Shown here: positions 17,727-26,129 of the stretch, in pieces | Layout of the letters: each line of letters opens with the position of its first letter | Numbering within the stretch: the first letter of the stretch is position 1 | Assembly (NCBI GenBank): GCA_017430725.1 | Contig: JAFRMK010000002.1 | Location: forward strand, 1 to 64,000 | Source: Candidatus Saccharimonadota bacterium | Lineage (GTDB): Bacteria; Patescibacteriota; Saccharimonadia; Saccharimonadales; Saccharimonadaceae | Direction: 5' to 3' | Length of the DNA stretch: 64,000 nt | The notes under the pieces: model-generated | What the model was told of the DNA's origin: nothing | Seen by the model: the letters and a program-made list of their open reading frames with translations, nothing else | Databases searched by the model: none | Made by a program: the position numbers and the translations under genes

Positions 17727-20700
17727 CTAGAGTTCCTCCCCTTCCTTTAGTAGTTCGTCATTTTCAATCTCGAGCTCCGTTTCGTCTTCGGCGACTACCT
17801 CCTCCCCAATATCGACGGAGTCTGCCATGTCGTCGTCATTTGCTTCTTCGGCGCCCTCGTGTTGGGCGTAAATCACAGAGTCATCGCGCTGGCGTTCCAC
17901 CGCCTCGGTGGTTTCCTCGATAACCCGGTCGGCGTCGCGCGCAACGCTCCCCTCAAGCAGGTCGACTTTCAGGCTGAGGCCTTGCAATTCTTTAACTAGA
18001 ACATTAAAGCCTTCTGGAAGTTTTGGCCCCTCGATTGGCTCGTTCTTGATGATTGATTCATAGGCCTTAGCGCGCCCATAGACGTCATCGGATTTGATTG
18101 TCAACATCTCTTGGAGCGTTGAAGCTGCGCCATAGGCCTCGAGTGTCCAGACCTCCATTTCACCGAAACGCTGACCGCCATTTTGCGCCTTACCGCCAAG
18201 CGGTTGCTGGGTGACCATGGTATAAGGTCCGGTTGAACGAGCGTGTATTTTATCCGCAACCATGTGGTGTAGCTTCAGCATATACATCACGCCGACCGTT
18301 ACGCGTTCTTCAAATGGCTCACCGGTCAGGCCGTCATATAGCTTCACTCGACCATCTGGCTCAAAGCCCGCCTTTTTCAGCTCGGCTGAAATCTGCTCGT
18401 CGCTTACCGAGTTGAATGATGGGGTCGCGACTTTGTAGCCCAAGGCCCGTGCCGCCATACCGAGGTGTACCTCGAACAGCTGACCAAGATTCATGCGGCT
18501 AGGCACGCCCATCGGGTTCAGCAAGATATCGACCGGCGTACCGTCCTCGGTGAACGGCATATCTTCGACCGGTAGAATGCGTGCAATAACGCCCTTGTTC
18601 CCGTAACGACCAGCCAGTTTGTCGCCCACGCTGACTTTGCGCATCTCAGCAACGTAAATCTTGATTTGCATCAAAACGCCGGATTTCAGCTCGTTGCCCT
18701 GTTCACGCGTGAAGATTTTGACGCCAACAACTTTGCCGGTATCCGAACCGTTCATGCGAACAGATGTGTCGCGCACGTCTTTAGCCTTTTCGCCAAAGAT
18801 GGCACGAAGCAAACGCTCCTCAGAGCTCAGCTCCTGTTCGCCCTTAGGCGTAATTTTACCAACGAGCACGTCGCCCGGATGAACTTCTGAGCCGACCGTC
18901 ACGATGCCGTCTTCACCAAGGTGGCGCAGCGCCGCTTCAGAAACATTTGGAATGTCGCGCGTAACCTGCTCTGGGCCAAGCTTCGTTTCGCGAACTTCAA
19001 CGTCGAAATCGCGAATGTTGATACTGGTCAACGTGTCATCTTCGACCAAACGGCGCGAGATGACGATTGCATCATCCATATTGTAGCCACGCCATGGCAT
19101 GAAGGCGACCAATAAGTTTTTACCGAGCGACAGTTCGCCGTCAGCAATCGAGGCACCTTCCATAATCACGTCGCCTTTCTTAACCTTTTCGCCGCGCTTC
19201 ACGACGGTTCGTTCATCGTAACAGCGGTCATCGTTCGTCTTCATAAAGTGAATCAGATGATAGACTTTGGGCTCTTTCTTGCCCTTGTACTTGATTTCGA
19301 CGACATTCGAGTCGGCTTTCAAGACTTCGCCGTCATTTTCGGCGTAAACAATTTGCGACAAGTTCTTTGCAACTTCGGCATCGATGCCCGTTGAAACGGT
19401 GGCCGATTCGGTGCGAATTAGCGGCACGGCTTGCTTCTGCATCGCGCAGGCCATCAGCGAGCGGTCGACGCGGTTTTTCTCGACAAACGGAATCATTGAC
19501 GCGGCGACACCGAGAATTTCTTTGTGGGCAGCGTCCATATGCGTGACGTCTTTTGCTTCGACCTGTGTCGGCATCAAGGCTTTGCGAGCCGAGACCCATT
19601 CGTCGACAAAACGGCCGTTCTTGTCAAGCTTGGCGCTCGTATCGGCGATAATCATGCTCTCTTCCGCCGAGGCATCTGCCCAAACTATCTCATCGGTAAC
19701 TTTGCCGTTTTTCACCACGCGATAAGGTGCTTCGATGAAGCCGTATTCGTTGATACGAGCATAGATGGCGAGGTTTAGGACGAGGCCAACGTTGCCGCCT
19801 TCTGGCGTTTCAACGGTACAAATACGACCATAGTGCGTTGGATGAGAGTCGCGCACTTCGAAACCGGCACGTTCGCGCGTGAGGCCGCCGGGGCCCATGC
19901 TTGAAAGACGACGCTTGTGCGAAAGCTCAGAGAATGGGTTCGTCTCGTCCATTAGTTGGCTGAGCTGTGAACTCGAGAAGAATTCTTTTACGGCCGCGAC
20001 GACTGGGCGAGAGTTGACCAGTTGAGACGGCGTAACTGTTTGTGGGTCGCTCATCGACATGCGGTCGAGGATATTGCGCTGCAAGCGAAGCATACCAAGA
20101 CGGAATTGGCGCTGAACCAACTCGCCGACCAGTTTGACGCGACGATTCGCCAACGAATCAATATCATCGGGTGCATCCTGGGTGTTGTTGAGTCGAATGA
20201 TTTCGGAGATGATAGCCACCAAATCTTGCATCTGGAGGGTGCGATGCTCGTGGTCGTTTGGCGTATCAAAGCCGAGTCGTTGGTTGATTTTGTAGCGACC
20301 GACGCGTGAGTAATCGTAGCGACGGTAGTCATGGAAAGTGCGCTCAATCATGGAACGAGCGTTTTCGACGGTCGCCAAATCGCCCGGGCGTAGCCGGCGA
20401 TAGATTTCAAGTAGTGCCTCGCCCTCGGTTGAGCTGGGGTCTTTTTCGAGTGTGTTTGCAATGTAGGGAACGTCCCCTTTATCGATATCCTTGAAGCTTT
20501 CTTGAATTTTGGTCTTGGTCATGCCCAGGGCGCGCAGCAAAGTCGTAACCGGAACCTTGCGACGACGGTCAATCTTGACATAAATAACACCTTTCGTGTC
20601 GGTCTCAAATTCTAACCATGCCCCACGGCCAGGGATGATTTTGGCGCCATAGTAATTGCGGCCGCCAATCGTGTCGGCTTGGAAGAAAACGCCTGCCGAG

Positions 20701-21116
20701 CGAATTAATTGCGACACGATAACACGTTCAGTACCATTAATGATGAAGCTGGCACGGTCGGTCATCCAGGGATAGTCGCCGAAATAGATTTCCTGCTCCT
20801 TCACTTCGCCGGTGACTTTGTTGGTCAATTCTACATTGACATGTAGCGGTGCTTCGTAGGTCGTCAGGTTCTCTTTCGCTTCTTGATCGCTCTCGACTGG
20901 GTCTTTGAAGAAGTAGCTCTTGAAACGCAGGCTCATTTTCTGGCCCGTATAGTCGTCTATCGGGTTGAGCTCCTCAAAAACTTCTTGCAAACCATACTGG
21001 ACAAACTCTTGCCATGATTTGGTTTGGTGCTCGGTTAGATTTGGTATCGGAAGTGCTTGGTCGCCCTCTGTGAATTGCACGCGACCACTATTCTGCTTGC
21101 TTGTAGACTTTGCCAC
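17727..21116 (-). CDS. rpoB: DNA-directed RNA polymerase subunit beta
   Basis: This subunit of about 1129 residues begins at GTG 21116 (VAKSTSKQNSGRVQF), preceded by GAGGG. An in-frame extension to 21263 would cover its own promoter and is rejected. Recognisable are the rifampicin-pocket segment (SQLSQLMDETNPFSELSHKRRLSSMGPGG), GYNMDDA, the KxGDKLAGRxGNKG motif, and the C-terminal QPLGGKAQNGGQRFGEMEVWTLEAYGA. It ends in a long acidic tail rich in Glu and Asp. It is transcribed ahead of rpoC from a promoter about 110 bases upstream. Confidence 0.98.
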   Translation of the reverse strand: MAKSTSKQNSGRVQFTEGDQALPIPNLTEHQTKSWQEFVQYGLQEVFEELNPIDDYTGQKMSLRFKSYFFKDPVESDQEAKENLTTYEAPLHVNVELTNKVTGEVKEQEIYFGDYPWMTDRASFIINGTERVIVSQLIRSAGVFFQADTIGGRNYYGAKIIPGRGAWLEFETDTKGVIYVKIDRRRKVPVTTLLRALGMTKTKIQESFKDIDKGDVPYIANTLEKDPSSTEGEALLEIYRRLRPGDLATVENARSMIERTFHDYRRYDYSRVGRYKINQRLGFDTPNDHEHRTLQMQDLVAIISEIIRLNNTQDAPDDIDSLANRRVKLVGELVQRQFRLGMLRLQRNILDRMSMSDPQTVTPSQLVNSRPVVAAVKEFFSSSQLSQLMDETNPFSELSHKRRLSSMGPGGLTRERAGFEVRDSHPTHYGRICTVETPEGGNVGLVLNLAIYARINEYGFIEAPYRVVKNGKVTDEIVWADASAEESMIIADTSAKLDKNGRFVDEWVSARKALMPTQVEAKDVTHMDAAHKEILGVAASMIPFVEKNRVDRSLMACAMQKQAVPLIRTESATVSTGIDAEVAKNLSQIVYAENDGEVLKADSNVVEIKYKGKKEPKVYHLIHFMKTNDDRCYDERTVVKRGEKVKKGDVIMEGASIADGELSLGKNLLVAFMPWRGYNMDDAIVISRRLVEDDTLTSINIRDFDVEVRETKLGPEQVTRDIPNVSEAALRHLGEDGIVTVGSEVHPGDVLVGKITPKGEQELSSEERLLRAIFGEKAKDVRDTSVRMNGSDTGKVVGVKIFTREQGNELKSGVLMQIKIYVAEMRKVSVGDKLAGRYGNKGVIARILPVEDMPFTEDGTPVDILLNPMGVPSRMNLGQLFEVHLGMAARALGYKVATPSFNSVSDEQISAELKKAGFEPDGRVKLYDGLTGEPFEERVTVGVMYMLKLHHMVADKIHARSTGPYTMVTQQPLGGKAQNGGQRFGEMEVWTLEAYGAASTLQEMLTIKSDDVYGRAKAYESIIKNEPIEGPKLPEGFNVLVKELQGLSLKVDLLEGSVARDADRVIEETTEAVERQRDDSVIYAQHEGAEEANDDDMADSVDIGEEVVAEDETELEIENDELLKEGEEL

Positions 21117-21234
21117 ATTCCCTCGCTGTATATTAAGTGTTGATATCTTTGGCAGGAAGGATACCGTTTTGACTGTCTCTGCTTTGCCAGAGCATTGACC
21201 AAGAAAAATCAAAACACACTGCTTCTGATAGATG

Positions 21235-21263
21235 ATTATATCAGTTTTCGAAAAGGCAAACAA
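21235..21263 (-). promoter_or_regulatory. Promoter of rpoBC
   Basis: The minus strand has TTGTTT (21258-21263), a 17-base spacer, and TATAAT (21235-21240). The leader to the GTG is about 110 bases and contains a short hairpin (CTCTG/CAGAG). Unlike most genes here it is not leaderless. Confidence 0.6.
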
Positions 21264-21326
21264 GAGTTTTTCGCGATTTTGGCGACAATAATGCGATTAT
21301 GGCGGCAGCGGCGCTCTCCTAGCACT

Positions 21327-21358
21327 AAAAAACCGCCAATACCCAGTGGCGGTTTTTT
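21327..21358. terminator. Bidirectional intrinsic terminator between KH gene and rpoB
   Basis: An 11-base arm AAAAAACCGCC is mirrored by GGCGGTTTTTT around a 10-base loop. On the minus strand it ends the KH-protein transcript. Together with the rpoB leader and promoter and three small hairpins at 21364-21430, this accounts for the roughly 320-base gap 21117-21437. Confidence 0.85.
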
Positions 21359-21363
21359 AGCAT

Positions 21364-21430
21364 ATAAGCTCTCAACTTATTTGTTTAAAGCTGAACTCGC
21401 AGTTAGCTTAATGCTTTCGTTTTAAGCATT
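21364..21430 (-). other. Three consecutive small hairpins in the KH-gene 3' UTR
   Basis: The hairpins are 21364-21380 (ATAAG/CTTAT), 21388-21409 (nine pairs with one bulge, loop CGC) and 21410-21430 (AATGCTT/AAGCATT, seven perfect pairs). They sit between the KH stop codon and the terminator. They may stabilise the mRNA end or bind protein; no function is known. Confidence 0.4.
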
Positions 21431-21437
21431 GACACTA

Positions 21438-21860
21438 TTATATATCCAAATCGTCCAAATCTGCAAGCTCTGCGCGAGTTTTTTCGGCCAAATCGCTGGT
21501 CGAGTTTTCTTCGTCCTCTGCGTTTTCATCGGTTGATGGCTCGTCGGCCTCAGCGGCTGGCGCTTCGATATCGGCGGCTTTTTCGGATGGCTTTTCGCTG
21601 CTGCCATCATAATCATCGTTGTTGATAATCTTCAGGTTATAGCGTGCATCATTCTTCGTGCCAAGCGCGCGTAGCAAAGTGCGGATGCTTTGAGCGGTGG
21701 CGCCGCGGCGGCCAATGATGCGGCCGACATCTTCGGGGTCTACCTCAAGGCTGAGCAATACACCTTTTTCGTCGATGGTGCGGTCAACGCTGACTTTGTC
21801 TGGATTATTGACGAGAGTTTTAACAATATACTCCACGAATTGCTGATCTATAGTGGACAT
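21438..21860 (-). CDS. khpA: KH-domain RNA-binding protein (KhpA-like)
   Basis: In this 140-residue protein the first 75 or so residues match KhpA/YlqC: FVEYIVKTLVNNPDKVSV, then the KH core VGRIIGRRGATAQSIRTLLRAL with the RNA-gripping GRRG loop. KhpA binds RNA and affects cell division and small-RNA regulation in Gram-positives. The extra 55-residue acidic tail (Glu, Asp, Ala) is beyond the family norm and resembles tails on RpoB and S16 in this genome. A GGAG site lies 5 bases before the ATG. It appears monocistronic, ending at the 21327 terminator. Confidence 0.85.
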   Translation of the reverse strand: MSTIDQQFVEYIVKTLVNNPDKVSVDRTIDEKGVLLSLEVDPEDVGRIIGRRGATAQSIRTLLRALGTKNDARYNLKIINNDDYDGSSEKPSEKAADIEAPAAEADEPSTDENAEDEENSTSDLAEKTRAELADLDDLDI

Positions 21861-21920
21861 AACTTCTCCGTATTTATGTTTCTGATACTTTTAGTATATA
21901 TGATTTTGCGGTTTTTTGGG

Positions 21921-22721
21921 CTAGTTTTTGCGATGCACGTCAAGCTGCGGATACGGAATACTGACGTGGTGCTTCTCTAGTACGGCGAGAGCGGTACGCA
22001 AAGAATTGCGGCGTGTTTTGCGGCGTAGCTCTGCTTTTGTTTTGACTGAAATCAGATATTCGATTGCTGAATCGCCCAGCTCGCTGACGCCCAAATAGCT
22101 GGCATCGGTAACGTTTTCAAGTTGTTTAATTTCGTCGACTATCTCGGAAAGAATCGCTTCGGCCTTCGAGAGCTTCAAGTCATATGGCAGTGGTAGCTTG
22201 AAGGCGGTATTATTTGAGCAACGTTCAGCCTGTTGAATCTCGCGGTTGGCGACCGTCACGGTACAGCCATTCGTGATGCTCTTGAGTTTGGTCGAACGCA
22301 GACCGATTTCCGTCACGATGCCTTCCTGGTCATTATTGAATTTAATGACATCGCCAACGGAAAAGTAGTGGTCTGAAATAATACTAATGCCACGAATAAT
22401 ATCTTTCAGGGCATCCTGAACTGCTAGGCCAATAATCACGCCGACGAGACCAAGTCCGGCAAGAATCGATGATACGTCAACGCCGTTGACTTGCAGCACG
22501 GCCAAAATCGTCAAGATAATAAATACGTAGCGCACGGCGCTGAGAATTAGTCGAAAGTAGGTACGCCCGCGCCCTAACTTGACGTGCGAGGTCTTGCGCT
22601 CACTGCGAACAACAAAGTGGTGAACGATGCTGTAGATGATAACGCTAGCAACTATAACAATGCATGATTCGACAAGCTTATTCTGCATCAACTCGTCCCA
22701 AAATATATTGAATTTATTCAT
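21921..22721 (-). CDS. mscS: Small-conductance mechanosensitive channel (MscS family)
   Basis: This 266-residue protein has three membrane helices (about 13-33, 58-78 and 84-112). The pore helix GLGLVGVIIGLAVQDALKDIIRG shows the MscS Gly/Ala packing pattern. The beta domain follows (FSVGDVIKFNNDQEGIVTEIGLRSTKLKS, then NREIQQ), with an alpha/beta C-terminal part. It releases solutes on hypo-osmotic shock. I chose the ATG at 22721 because TACAAT ends exactly 6 bases upstream; the in-frame TTG at 22736 lies upstream of that hexamer. Confidence 0.93.
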   Translation of the reverse strand: MNKFNIFWDELMQNKLVESCIVIVASVIIYSIVHHFVVRSERKTSHVKLGRGRTYFRLILSAVRYVFIILTILAVLQVNGVDVSSILAGLGLVGVIIGLAVQDALKDIIRGISIISDHYFSVGDVIKFNNDQEGIVTEIGLRSTKLKSITNGCTVTVANREIQQAERCSNNTAFKLPLPYDLKLSKAEAILSEIVDEIKQLENVTDASYLGVSELGDSAIEYLISVKTKAELRRKTRRNSLRTALAVLEKHHVSIPYPQLDVHRKN

Positions 22722-22727
22722 ATTTAT

Positions 22728-22733
22728 ATTGTA
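22728..22733 (-). promoter_or_regulatory. Leaderless -10 of mscS
   Basis: The minus strand reads TACAAT, six bases (ATAAAT), then ATG. It abuts the rpsP terminator, so mscS initiation occurs right where the upstream transcript ends. Confidence 0.55.
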
Positions 22734-22734
22734 C

Positions 22735-22763
22735 AAAAAAACACCCCATTGCGGGATGTTTTT
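22735..22763 (-). terminator. Intrinsic terminator of rpsP
   Basis: On the minus strand a stem pairs AAAAAACATCCC with GGGGTGTTTTTT (one G-T pair) around GCAAT, ending in a U-run. It directly follows the rpsP stop. Confidence 0.75.
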
Positions 22764-22775
22764 TCGGGTTTTATC

Positions 22776-23153
22776 CTATTCCTCAGCCGTTTCAGCGGGA
22801 GCCTCTTCGGCGGACGTTTCTTCAGCGGGCGCCGATTCTTTCGGCTGATTCTTCCGAAGCTTGTCGGCGTGTTTTGCTTTGGCGTGTTTTTCTGGCAATC
22901 CTTTCACCCATTTGGGCATCTTGATGCCTTCTTTGGTCAGGATGCGAACAACTCGCGTGCTGGGCTGTGCGCCATTGCTGAGATATTTTTCGACCGCCTT
23001 TTTGTCGATAACGGTTTCTTTGGTGTGTGGGTTGTAGCTGCCGACCTGTGCAACAATACGACCCGAAAGAGGGTGGCGTTGCGCTTCTTGGACGACTATC
23101 CGGTAAAGCGGCAAAGCTTTCCGGCCATTACGCTGTAAGCGAATCGCAAGCAT
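22776..23153 (-). CDS. rpsP: 30S ribosomal protein S16
   Basis: This 125-residue protein has a first 80 or so residues that are standard S16: MLAIRLQRNGRKALPLYRIVVQEAQRHP, GRIVAQVGSYNPHTKE, VEKYLSNGAQPSTRVVRIL. A basic stretch and an acidic Glu/Ala tail (about 105-125) extend it. S16 stabilises the 5' domain of 16S rRNA. It has an AGGAG site 4 bases before the ATG and its own TATAAT promoter. The usual rimM, trmD and rplS partners are not adjacent; trmD is in the hrcA operon. Confidence 0.96.
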   Translation of the reverse strand: MLAIRLQRNGRKALPLYRIVVQEAQRHPLSGRIVAQVGSYNPHTKETVIDKKAVEKYLSNGAQPSTRVVRILTKEGIKMPKWVKGLPEKHAKAKHADKLRKNQPKESAPAEETSAEEAPAETAEE

Positions 23154-23182
23154 AATTCTCCTTAAATTATTATGGTTGCTTT

Positions 23183-23188
23183 ATTATA
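23183..23188 (-). promoter_or_regulatory. -10 of rpsP
   Basis: TATAAT on the minus strand, followed by a leader of about 25 bases with AGGAG. It represents the leadered class of promoter in this genome. Confidence 0.55.
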
Positions 23189-23200
23189 TCTTATTTTTAG

Positions 23201-23932
23201 TTATTTTGCAAGGAATAGCTCGGGGTGTGTTTTGCGGTACTTGCGAATAGCGCCTTCGGCCGCTTTAACCTGAGCGTCCTGTTTACTGTGGCCGCTGCCG
23301 GTGGCGCAAATATGCCCATCTATGATTACTGCTACAGTAAATGTCTTGTCGTGATCCGGACCATCTTCTTTGATGAGCGAATATTTCGGCACACCGCTCT
23401 TGGTTTTTTGAACGATTTGCTGCAGGAATGATTTAGCGTCACGCCAGGTCTTTTCTTCGATAATTTCATCGATGCGCTCGAGGCTGTGTTTTTTGATAAA
23501 CTTTTCAGCTTCGGCATAGCCATGGTCGAGATAAATGGCGCCAATTATTGCTTCGTAACAGTCGGCTATGATAGAGTGGTGCGCTCGCTCCGAGCCGTTG
23601 CGCTCGCCACGACTGAGCCGAATTAGCGGCTCATAGCCAAGTTCTTTGCCCGCCCTGGCGTTGGCCTCGGTATTGACAAGGGCGGCGCGCCAGCTGGTCA
23701 TTACGCCTTCTGGCTGGTCATAGTTACAATATAGAAAATCTGAAGTTACTAGCTCCAACACGGCATCGCCCAAAAATTCGAGCCGCTCGTTGTGTGCGAT
23801 TGGGCTGGAGCGGTGTTCGTTGATGTAGGAGCGATGGGTCAGCGCCGAAATCAGCAGGTTTATATCATTAAACTCTAGGCCGAGCTTTGTTTTGGCGAAG
23901 CTAATGTAGCTATCAAGCAGTTCCTTGTTCAT
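23201..23932 (-). CDS. rnc: Ribonuclease III
   Basis: This 243-residue double-strand-specific endoribonuclease has the signature NERLEFLGDAVLELV (about 43-57) with metal ligands Glu and Asp, and the second acidic site in DCYEAIIGAIYLDHG. A C-terminal dsRNA-binding domain runs from about 155 (DAKSFLQQIVQKT, then TGSGHSKQDAQVKAAEGAI). It processes rRNA precursors and structured mRNAs. It overlaps the NUDIX gene by one base (TAATG) and ends an rpmF-nusB-NUDIX-rnc operon; rpmF next to rnc is a classic arrangement. Confidence 0.97.
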   Translation of the reverse strand: MNKELLDSYISFAKTKLGLEFNDINLLISALTHRSYINEHRSSPIAHNERLEFLGDAVLELVTSDFLYCNYDQPEGVMTSWRAALVNTEANARAGKELGYEPLIRLSRGERNGSERAHHSIIADCYEAIIGAIYLDHGYAEAEKFIKKHSLERIDEIIEEKTWRDAKSFLQQIVQKTKSGVPKYSLIKEDGPDHDKTFTVAVIIDGHICATGSGHSKQDAQVKAAEGAIRKYRKTHPELFLAK

Positions 23933-24546
23933 TAGTTGAATTCTCCGCTACGGATGCGTTTTTTGGCAAGCAGCATTAGCTTCTCGATATCGGCGTACTC
24001 AATGGCGTCAAGCGCATCGCTAAAACTGAACCAACGAATACCGTTCATCCATTTCTCTTTGGTGGGATGCTCGCTGCTGTCGAGCGATTGGACGAGATAG
24101 ACCTGGGTGGTCATCAGCACAAGCTTGTCCTGTCGACGATATTTGAAGTGGATCTTGCCCAGCCAGGCGAGCACATCAACATGCTTGAGGCCAGACTCTT
24201 CGCCAATTTCGCGCACGGCCGTCTGCTTGGCGGTTTCTCCCGGCTCGATGTGACCTTTCGGAATGGTCCAGCGGTTTTTGCTGTCCTGAATAAGTAGGAT
24301 TTCGATGTCATTCTGGTCGGCCGTCATACGAAAAACAATGCCGCCGGCGGTGGGCTCACGCACGATTTCCTTTATTTCGGGCTTCTTGCGAAAAACTACT
24401 TGGCGCAACTTGCCAAGTCTCGGCTCTTTGTATTGCTTCGTCGGCAGCGCTTCTGGCACCTTGTAGCTGCGCTGTTTTTTGGTAGATGCTTTACTTGTCG
24501 TCTTTTTCGGACGACTTGCGTGGTTTTTTTGCTTTGCTTGAGTCAT
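23932..24546 (-). CDS. NUDIX hydrolase
   Basis: This 204-residue protein has a complete Nudix box, GHIEPGETAKQTAVREIGEESGL (about 97-119, written here only as its key residues G, E, REIGEE and G), in a fold starting near residue 62 (EPTAGGIVFRM). It hydrolyses a nucleoside diphosphate linked to another moiety; the substrate cannot be told. The first 60 residues are basic and low-complexity (Lys, Thr, Ser) and overlap the nusB end by 56 bases, so the true start could be downstream, although the ATG at 24546 is the most upstream one. Confidence 0.85.
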   Translation of the reverse strand: MTQAKQKNHASRPKKTTSKASTKKQRSYKVPEALPTKQYKEPRLGKLRQVVFRKKPEIKEIVREPTAGGIVFRMTADQNDIEILLIQDSKNRWTIPKGHIEPGETAKQTAVREIGEESGLKHVDVLAWLGKIHFKYRRQDKLVLMTTQVYLVQSLDSSEHPTKEKWMNGIRWFSFSDALDAIEYADIEKLMLLAKKRIRSGEFN

Positions 24547-24991
24547 GCTGTTTCTTTTCCTCTCCCCCTAGATTGCGAAATGCCGTACCCAGCACGCCGT
24601 TGATGAATTTTGACGAGTTTTCCGAACCAAAGGCTTTTGCAAGCTCAACGGCCTCGTTGATTGCGACCTTCGGTGGAACGCTGTCTTGTCGACGAGTTAG
24701 TTCAAAAAGCCCAATCCGCAGGACATTGCGGTCAATGGGCGAGATAGTTGAAATCGGCCATTCGGGTGCCATGGGCTGGAGTTCCGCATCAAGCGCTTCA
24801 TGCTCCGCGAGTACGCCTGTTGCAAGATCTCGGACGAATTTTACGTCCCCCAAGGCACTTTCGTAGGGTTCTATATTCTTTGCGACAATGCCATCAATGT
24901 CTGCACTGCTGTCCCCAGCGTTCTGGCGGAATTCGTACTCGTACAAACTTTGTAGAGCAACTATTCTTCCTAGATGACGGTTGCTTGCCAC
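24491..24991 (-). CDS. nusB: Transcription antitermination factor NusB
   Basis: This 166-residue all-helical protein binds boxA RNA with S10 in rRNA antitermination. Diagnostic parts are RHLGRIVALQSLYEYEF (about 5-21), the central STISPIDRNVLRIGLFEL and the C-terminal VAINEAVELAKAFGSENSSKFINGVLG. A Lys/Ser-rich tail of about 20 residues is added. The start is GTG 24991 with GGGAGG 9 bases upstream. It lies 15 bases after rpmF, and its tail overlaps the NUDIX gene. Confidence 0.95.
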   Translation of the reverse strand: MASNRHLGRIVALQSLYEYEFRQNAGDSSADIDGIVAKNIEPYESALGDVKFVRDLATGVLAEHEALDAELQPMAPEWPISTISPIDRNVLRIGLFELTRRQDSVPPKVAINEAVELAKAFGSENSSKFINGVLGTAFRNLGGEEKKQHDSSKAKKPRKSSEKDDK

Positions 24992-25006
24992 GTTAATTTG
25001 CCTCCC

Positions 25007-25201
25007 TTATTTTTTCTTTTTGGCGGTTTTTGTGATTTGTTGCTTCTTTTGATCGTTGAGTCTGAGTCGCGGCGTTGTCTTTGCTGTCTCAAATGCTTTG
25101 ACCGGCGAGTGACGATTGACGCTGCGCGCCAACTTCAAACGCAGGTGACTGCGGCGCAGACCAGTCTTTCGAGGACTACTCTGTTTTTTTGGTTCAGGCA
25201 T
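25007..25201 (-). CDS. rpmF: 50S ribosomal protein L32
   Basis: This 64-residue, strongly basic protein begins MPEPKKQSSPRKTGLRRSH, the L32 signature (P-K-x-x-x-S-x-x-R-x-x-x-R-R-S-H). Everything after residue 35 is shortened and altered, and the four zinc cysteines of the classical form are absent, as in the known zinc-free L32 paralogues. It is the first gene of the rpmF-nusB-NUDIX-rnc run, with AAGGAG about 9 bases upstream of ATG. Confidence 0.88.
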   Translation of the reverse strand: MPEPKKQSSPRKTGLRRSHLRLKLARSVNRHSPVKAFETAKTTPRLRLNDQKKQQITKTAKKKK

Positions 25202-25288
25202 TAAGCTGCTCCTTTTATTGATATATTACTTTGACAAAAGTTTACTATATTTTGGGTACATTTTCAAGGATACAACGCATAAGCAGTA

Positions 25289-25297
25289 TGCTAAAAT
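25289..25297 (+). promoter_or_regulatory. Extended -10 of sortase gene
   Basis: TGC-TAAAAT on the plus strand, ten bases before the ATG at 25308. It rules out the start at 25218, which lies upstream of it. Confidence 0.5.
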
Positions 25298-25307
25298 AGA
25301 TAGAGCT

Positions 25308-26129
25308 ATGAAGATAAGTAGAACCAAATCGCGCATCAAGTTGGCTTTTAGTTGCTTAATGGCCTTGGTCTGCACTGTGGGCGTTGGCTACTCTGGCGTC
25401 AAGATTATCGAATGGCTAATAGACAGCGCAAACACTAAGAATCAAAGCTCGGCCATCGAAGAGGCCGCTGGTCTGCATGAAGTCGACGACGGCGACGGCA
25501 CGGAGATTGTGCCCTCGGACGATGAGTCGGACCTATATCATAAGTTCCTAAAAATGAAGCTGCTTGACATTAATTTTGCAGAGTTGCGCGCCATGAACAG
25601 CGAAACCGCCGGCTGGATTGCCGTGAGCGGCACGGATATTAACTATCCATTCGTACAGACTTCTAATAATGATTATTATCTTAAACACTCTTTTGATAAG
25701 AGTTACAACAGCGCGGGTTGGGTATTTGCAGATTTTCGCAATAAACTAGACGGCACGGATCGCAACATGATTCTCTATGCGCATGGTCGTTATGACGGCA
25801 CGATGTTTGGTACCTTGCGCAATATTTTGAGCAGTGGCTGGCTGAAACAACCCGAAAACTTTACGGTACGCACCGTCACAGAATCGGAGACGGCGGCCTG
25901 GCAGGTGTTCAGCGTATACCGGATTCCCACGACACCAGATTACATTCGCACGAATTTCCGCGATGACGACGATTTTGTTAATTTCGCCAACATGCTCAAA
26001 GGTCGTAGCAGCTATAATTTCAATACGAATGTATCTGGCAGCGACCACGTTCTGACGCTTTCAACCTGCTACAGTAGCACCGAAAGAGTCGTACTGCACG
26101 CCAAGCTGATTAAGCGAAGCGCGCGCTAG
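25308..26129 (+). CDS. srtB: Class B sortase
   Basis: This 273-residue membrane-anchored transpeptidase has an N-terminal helix (about 12-35) and the class B core (TAGWIAVSGTDINYPFVQTSNNDYYLKHSF). The catalytic His is in ILYAHGR (about 157), the Cys in LTLSTCYSS (about 253) and the Arg in ERVVLHAKL (about 260). It attaches or crosslinks surface proteins bearing a C-terminal sorting signal. No LPxTG- or NPQTN-like substrate is visible in the window. It is transcribed alone on the plus strand and ends directly at the leuS stop. Its class is inferred from the spacing of TLSTC and R. Confidence 0.88.
   Translation: MKISRTKSRIKLAFSCLMALVCTVGVGYSGVKIIEWLIDSANTKNQSSAIEEAAGLHEVDDGDGTEIVPSDDESDLYHKFLKMKLLDINFAELRAMNSETAGWIAVSGTDINYPFVQTSNNDYYLKHSFDKSYNSAGWVFADFRNKLDGTDRNMILYAHGRYDGTMFGTLRNILSSGWLKQPENFTVRTVTESETAAWQVFSVYRIPTTPDYIRTNFRDDDDFVNFANMLKGRSSYNFNTNVSGSDHVLTLSTCYSSTERVVLHAKLIKRSAR

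Noticed and set aside
21117-21263. N-terminal extension of RpoB to 21263
   Set aside because: It would translate through the rpoBC promoter and lacks family similarity; GTG 21116 has a good ribosome-binding site.
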